From Rufibacter tibetensis (GTDB taxonomy: Bacteria > Bacteroidota > Bacteroidia > Cytophagales > Hymenobacteraceae), in contig NZ_CP012643.1 of assembly GCF_001310085.1 (NCBI RefSeq), forward strand, positions 2,773,501 through 2,837,500: a stretch of DNA of 64,000 nt. Reading direction: 5' to 3'. Under the pieces are notes generated by a model. That model saw only the letters and a list, made by a program, of their open reading frames with translations. It had not been told where the DNA came from and searched no databases. This document shows positions 60,930 through 64,000 of this stretch, in pieces. The position numbers and the translations under genes were made by a program. Within the stretch, counting starts at the first letter, position 1. Every line of letters starts with the position of its first letter.

Positions 60930-61553
60930 TTACGCAACGGAAGCTCTGATCCAGTGGGGGAGCAAGTGAAGGAGCTCGGCTTGCAGGGCCTCGCCGTTGT
61001 TGTCTTCTGAGTACTGCAATGCTTTTTTGATGAACTCCGGCATGGGAAGTTCCTGCTGCTTAAGATCCAGCACGTATTGTTGCAAAACTTCAGGCCGAGG
61101 TCCCCAGGTGCCCAGTGGTTGAAGCGTCTGGGCGTTTAGCGCGATTAATTTGGGAATACTTTTACCGCTATTGGTAAGATAGGCATCCATTACCCCGGGT
61201 TGTTCCGAGCGCAGGATGGTTCTGAGTTCCAGGTTAGCAGATTGCTCAGCAATGGCAGCTAACACCGGCACGTGCACGGCGGCGTCTCCGCACCAGCCTT
61301 CGGTGAGCACCAGCCAGATCTGCGGGCGGGGCAGGGCCTGCACCAGTTCCACCAGGTCTGGCAAAAGCGGCGTCTGGTACGTGCGCTCCATAATGGCCAG
61401 ATTGTCTTTGGTAAGCTGGGCCAGAAAATTGGACTGCTCCAGGCCGGTAGTTTTGCCTTGAGCCACGGCCTCGCGCACGAGTTCCATGTAGCCCTCATAC
61501 GGGAGGCTTTGCCCAATGACCTCTGAGGTAATTACATTCTGTGGTGCATCCAT
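60930..61553 (-). CDS. Thioredoxin-fold protein with WCGDA site
   Basis: 207 aa from the ATG at 61553 (48 residues of an upstream extension do not fit the family and overlap the promoter). Thioredoxin-like core: IWLVLTEGWCGDAAVHVPVLAAIAEQS, where the usual CxxC is reduced to WCGDA, a single Cys, as in the Thioredoxin_9-like group. This probably cannot cycle as a classical dithiol reductase. It may bind or pass thiols. It is followed by the membrane protein with 1-nt spacing. Promoter at 61590. Confidence 0.82.
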   Translation of the reverse strand: MDAPQNVITSEVIGQSLPYEGYMELVREAVAQGKTTGLEQSNFLAQLTKDNLAIMERTYQTPLLPDLVELVQALPRPQIWLVLTEGWCGDAAVHVPVLAAIAEQSANLELRTILRSEQPGVMDAYLTNSGKSIPKLIALNAQTLQPLGTWGPRPEVLQQYVLDLKQQELPMPEFIKKALQYSEDNNGEALQAELLHLLPHWIRASVA

Positions 61554-61589
61554 ACTGCTAAAGAGGGTCTGCCAAAACAGACGGTGATG

Positions 61590-61622
61590 CGAAGATACGG
61601 CAAAGCTGATGGTCTGCCCAAA
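61590..61622 (-). promoter_or_regulatory. Promoter of the thioredoxin-like gene
   Basis: Minus strand TTTG (61622-61619), 21-bp spacer, TATCTTCG (61597-61590), which has one mismatch to TAnnTTTG. It is 36 nt before the ATG. Confidence 0.55.
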
Positions 61623-61646
61623 CGTTTCGCGGTTAGGTGGTAAAAC

Positions 61647-61675
61647 GAAAGGCCCGGGTGTTTCCCGGGCCTTTC
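61647..61675 (-). terminator. Terminator after the hydrophilin-like gene
   Basis: GAAAGGCCCGGG, 5-nt loop, CCCGGGCCTTTC: perfect 12-bp stem; on the minus strand it is followed by GTTTTA. Confidence 0.85.
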
Positions 61676-61724
61676 GCAGAAAACAGGCGCAAAACACCTG
61701 TCGCTTTTTTTGTCAGGGAACAGG

Positions 61725-62270
61725 TTACTCTTTCTCGTTGCCCAAGCCTTCTTTGTCTTTATGGCCTTTGAGGGTACTGGCGTTAGGCTGGTTATTCCGG
61801 AACTCTTTGTCTGAAGAATCAGCCCCACGCGTGTCTGAAGGATTTGCGTGTGATCCCTGTGGACTGTGTTGCTCTGGGTCAAATTTCCCTTTCTTGGCTC
61901 CGCCGCCGTGTCCTTCTCTGGATGGTACGTTTTCGCCACGGGTGTTATCGGCACCGCCGGCTACCGGGCCTTCCTGGAAATGGGGTTTGTTGTTACCCTG
62001 GTCTGGGTTATGGTTATGCTCATTGTTAGGCTGTCCGCTCACACCGGCGCCAGTATCCATGCCGCCTTGGTCATTGTTGCTGGATTTCTGGTTTCCGCTG
62101 CCCTGGGTGTTAGGATTAGAGCGTGTTTCAGGGGACCCTTCGTACGGTGGGTTGTTGTTGTGGCGGTTGCTGTTGTTGAGGTTATCGTCTTGGCTGTTAA
62201 CTTCCTGCCAGCTTCTGTCTTGGTCGGGTCTGTTCTGTTTTGGGCTATTTTCGCCTTTTCCTTTGGTCAT
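61725..62270 (-). CDS. Hydrophilin-like disordered protein
   Basis: 181 aa from the ATG at 62270, preceded by AAAGGAG, one of the few Shine-Dalgarno-like sites in the window. Composition is dominated by Gly, Asn, Gln, Ser, Asp, Glu, Lys and His with no Cys and almost no hydrophobic residues. No domain or signal. This is the profile of hydrophilins or LEA-like desiccation/stress proteins; it may also be a phase-separating or nucleic-acid-associated protein. The opposite-strand frame over the same bases is a long shadow. Confidence 0.7.
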   Translation of the reverse strand: MTKGKGENSPKQNRPDQDRSWQEVNSQDDNLNNSNRHNNNPPYEGSPETRSNPNTQGSGNQKSSNNDQGGMDTGAGVSGQPNNEHNHNPDQGNNKPHFQEGPVAGGADNTRGENVPSREGHGGGAKKGKFDPEQHSPQGSHANPSDTRGADSSDKEFRNNQPNASTLKGHKDKEGLGNEKE

Positions 62271-62502
62271 GGTTCTTTCTCCTTTATTTGAGTAAAACTT
62301 ATACAAATGACTGCACCGGGACTTCCCAGAGTATACCGTTGTACGATGAGACGGATGAATAAGGTTGAAAGAGCTAGCCAGAAAAGTAACGGAGCAAAGA
62401 AAGGAACAGACGGGTTAACTCAAAGCCAATGAAGCGCGTACACTCCTCAGAGTGGGCTGGTGGCAGTGCCTGAGCCCACGTTTATGCTAATCTTCTGAAC
62501 CA

Positions 62503-62835
62503 ATGAAAATGAATCTAACTTCTCTTAAACGCCTTTCCTGGTCTTTGCTGCTGGGTGGGGCACTTATAAGTGGCATCACAGCCTGTAGCACCGGCACCAG
62601 CGAGGGCCAGGTAAACGTGGAGGAAAGCGACTTTAAAGACAAAAGCCCCACTGAACACAACGCACAGGGGCTTTCAGATGAAACCCAGGACCCCTTGAAC
62701 AACACAGGCTCTGACTCTTCAAACCAAGCCATTTATGATCGGCAGGAAAACAAGGTAAGAGAGCGTAATACCGGAACTTCTAACCAGGGATTTGGCGGGG
62801 CGGCCGAAAGAAACTCTGATAAAAAGAATAACTAA
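62503..62835 (+). CDS. Small lipoprotein, Asn/Ser/Thr-rich
   Basis: 110 aa. Signal MKMNLTSLKRLSWSLLLGGALISGITAC with Cys at residue 28. The mature part is hydrophilic and low in hydrophobics (Asn, Ser, Asp, Glu, Gln), ending AAERNSDKKNN, so it is probably unstructured. It resembles in composition the hydrophilin gene beside it and may be a surface-exposed, stress-related lipoprotein. No family recognised. Confidence 0.7.
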   Translation: MKMNLTSLKRLSWSLLLGGALISGITACSTGTSEGQVNVEESDFKDKSPTEHNAQGLSDETQDPLNNTGSDSSNQAIYDRQENKVRERNTGTSNQGFGGAAERNSDKKNN

Positions 62836-62846
62836 AATCTCATATC

Positions 62847-62884
62847 CACAGAAAAGCCTGCCCCTAATGAGGCAGGCTTTTCTG
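62847..62884. terminator. Bidirectional terminator between two lipoprotein genes
   Basis: ACAGAAAAGCCTGCC, 8-nt loop, GGCAGGCTTTTCTGT: perfect 15-bp stem with A and T tracts inside the arms, between convergent genes. Confidence 0.88.
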
Positions 62885-62888
62885 TTTT

Positions 62889-62912
62889 CAGCCCCTTTTC
62901 AGGAAAATGGTG
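62889..62912. repeat. Copy of dispersed 22-nt palindrome
   Basis: CAGCCCCTTTTC and AGGAAAATGGTGCC. It is 8 nt from the stop of the propeller lipoprotein. Confidence 0.5.
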
Positions 62913-62919
62913 CCAAAGC

Positions 62920-63963
62920 TTACCGGAACCCAAATGCCTTGGGAACTCCCTGCACCTCAAAAGAATCTACTACCGCCCCGTTGCTCCGGTACCGGATCAC
63001 CCACCCATTAGAACCGTTGGCTTGCGCACGGCCAGTGTATAATAGGCCGTCTGCCGGGTCTTGACCCAGCGCCTCAACTCTGCGGGGGATGATAGGCAGG
63101 GCAGGCAATGACAGCGCGTTGATGTCCATGGAGTACACCCCATCATGGGCAAAGAAAATTCGGTTTTTGGAGCCGCTCAAGGTGAGGCCATGCGGCTGAA
63201 GCGCGGAGTTAGAGAACTCAAACTCCCTTGGCTGGCTTCTGAGTGCCGACGGGTTGATGCGCACCAACCGGCCTTTGGTGCTACCATCGGCTTTGCCGCC
63301 ACATAAGACCCACAGAATGCCCGAGGCGTCTACCACCATGCTGTTAGGGTTGTCTCCTACGGTAAGGGTGGTGTCAATAATAAACGTGGTGGTGTTGAGC
63401 ACATTTACTTTGTCTCTACCCTCGTTGGCCACAAAGAGCCGGCTTCCCACCAGCGCCATGGCTCCGGGGTTAGGGCCAACCTTCATGTTTTTGGTGATGG
63501 CATTGGTACCCAGGTTTACTTGTACCACCCTACCAGAATCAGGAGACGTAATCCAACTGCTTATATAGGCTGTTCTGCTGGTGCCCGTTATTAATCTTCT
63601 GGGAGAAGTAATGCCTGAGATGGTTCCGGCCGAGGTAAAGGTTCGGGAGGCAAGGACCTCTATGGTGTCTTTGCTGGTAATAAGATACGTTCTCTCCAAA
63701 GCCGTTGCCATAGACACCAGGTTCCCGTCCAGGGCCCGATTGTTAGCTTTCTGAAACAAATCTGCCTCTACGTTTCCGGTAGCCCGGTCATAGTAACTCA
63801 CGCTACCGCTTGAGGTACCGGTTTCACCCATAGTGGAGATAAGAACGCCCGTCTCAAATACCGGGAGCAGTTCTTTTTCTTCCTCCTGACAAGAAGTGGC
63901 AAAAAGCAAGGCCGCACCTAAGAGACCGTGTAGCGCTTGTTTGAAAAGAGGGAAACGTTTCAT
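62920..63963 (-). CDS. YncE-like beta-propeller lipoprotein (DUF5074-type)
   Basis: 347 aa. Lipoprotein signal ending ATSC (Cys ~25), acidic linker, then ~six propeller blades (AMALVGSRLFVANEGRDKVNVLNTTTFIIDTTLTVGDNPNSMVVDASGILWVLC is a typical blade pair). The family (YncE, DUF5074) is found near cobalamin or metal uptake genes in Bacteroidota and may be a surface ligand-binding protein; the link is not visible here. The window ends 37 nt upstream of its ATG, so its upstream partner is not known. Confidence 0.85.
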   Translation of the reverse strand: MKRFPLFKQALHGLLGAALLFATSCQEEEKELLPVFETGVLISTMGETGTSSGSVSYYDRATGNVEADLFQKANNRALDGNLVSMATALERTYLITSKDTIEVLASRTFTSAGTISGITSPRRLITGTSRTAYISSWITSPDSGRVVQVNLGTNAITKNMKVGPNPGAMALVGSRLFVANEGRDKVNVLNTTTFIIDTTLTVGDNPNSMVVDASGILWVLCGGKADGSTKGRLVRINPSALRSQPREFEFSNSALQPHGLTLSGSKNRIFFAHDGVYSMDINALSLPALPIIPRRVEALGQDPADGLLYTGRAQANGSNGWVIRYRSNGAVVDSFEVQGVPKAFGFR

Positions 63964-64000
63964 CTTGCTAAGGTAGAAAATTAGAGGAGACGGAGAACAG

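Noticed and set aside
61609-62295. 228-codon open frame on the + strand
   Set aside because: It is the antisense shadow of the Gly/Asn-rich hydrophilin-like gene; the Leu/Ser/Pro/Trp-rich translation has no family features.

Overview
The window comes from a Bacteroidota chromosome, most likely a Hymenobacteraceae-type aerobe (Rufibacter, Nibribacter or Pontibacter relatives; the genus is inferred). The evidence is paired SusC/SusD genes, a type IX secretion sorting domain, promoters of the TTTG / TAnnTTTG type instead of -35/-10 boxes, almost no Shine-Dalgarno sites, and several TTG starts. I saw no tRNA, rRNA, CRISPR array, transposase or prophage gene.

Layout. 1-7.7 kb: the end of one SusC/SusD locus, then a complete SusC-SusD-lipoprotein locus with a textbook promoter. 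7.8-12.1 kb: an exported amidase and an S9 peptidase, suggesting the locus handles peptides or amides. 12.1-18.2 kb: tandem PAP2 phosphatases, metK, an rpsU-xerC-hpf cluster with a hairpin over the xerC start codon, and an acyl-CoA dehydrogenase. 18.5-23.5 kb: polysaccharide export (Wza-like lipoprotein, Wzc-like tyrosine kinase with a (YG)8 tail, CpsB-like phosphatase) and an epimerase. 23.6-27.3 kb: TPR protein, phosphosulfolactate synthase, DedA protein, aroE. 27.5-30.4 kb: an ECF sigma factor overlapping a membrane protein with an anti-sigma-like N-terminus and a beta-barrel-like C-terminus. 30.5-35.4 kb: uvrB, a T9SS-secreted repeat protein broken by one stop codon, and a lipoprotein. 35.4-42.4 kb: a three-subunit molybdenum hydroxylase (TAT-exported, PaoABC-like), a GNAT acetyltransferase and a B12-binding-type radical SAM protein. 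42.6-53.5 kb: AsmA/DUF748-like protein, His/Met-rich outer-membrane protein, YciI protein, Ca2+-type P-ATPase, an Anbu proteasome homologue coupled to a transglutaminase-like protein, SelO, and an unknown secreted protein. 53.6-60.5 kb: a metal-handling island (HMA chaperone, CopA, flavin monooxygenase, two Csp-like four-helix Cys-rich proteins around a CDF exporter, and an HMA-AraC fusion regulator). 60.6-64 kb: small membrane protein, thioredoxin-fold protein, hydrophilin-like disordered protein, and two lipoproteins.

Structure outside genes is rich. There are long perfect-stem terminators at convergent gene ends, two paired inverted-repeat elements built on CCCCTTnnAGGGG palindromes (49.0 and 57.5 kb), and a recurring ~22-nt imperfect palindrome (half sites GCCTGTTTTC and GAAAACAAGGC) near gene ends, mainly between 40 and 63 kb. 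The last is the best candidate for an undescribed element here. The intercistronic hairpin that buries the xerC start codon and the HMA-AraC and sigma/barrel fusions are the other items most worth checking.
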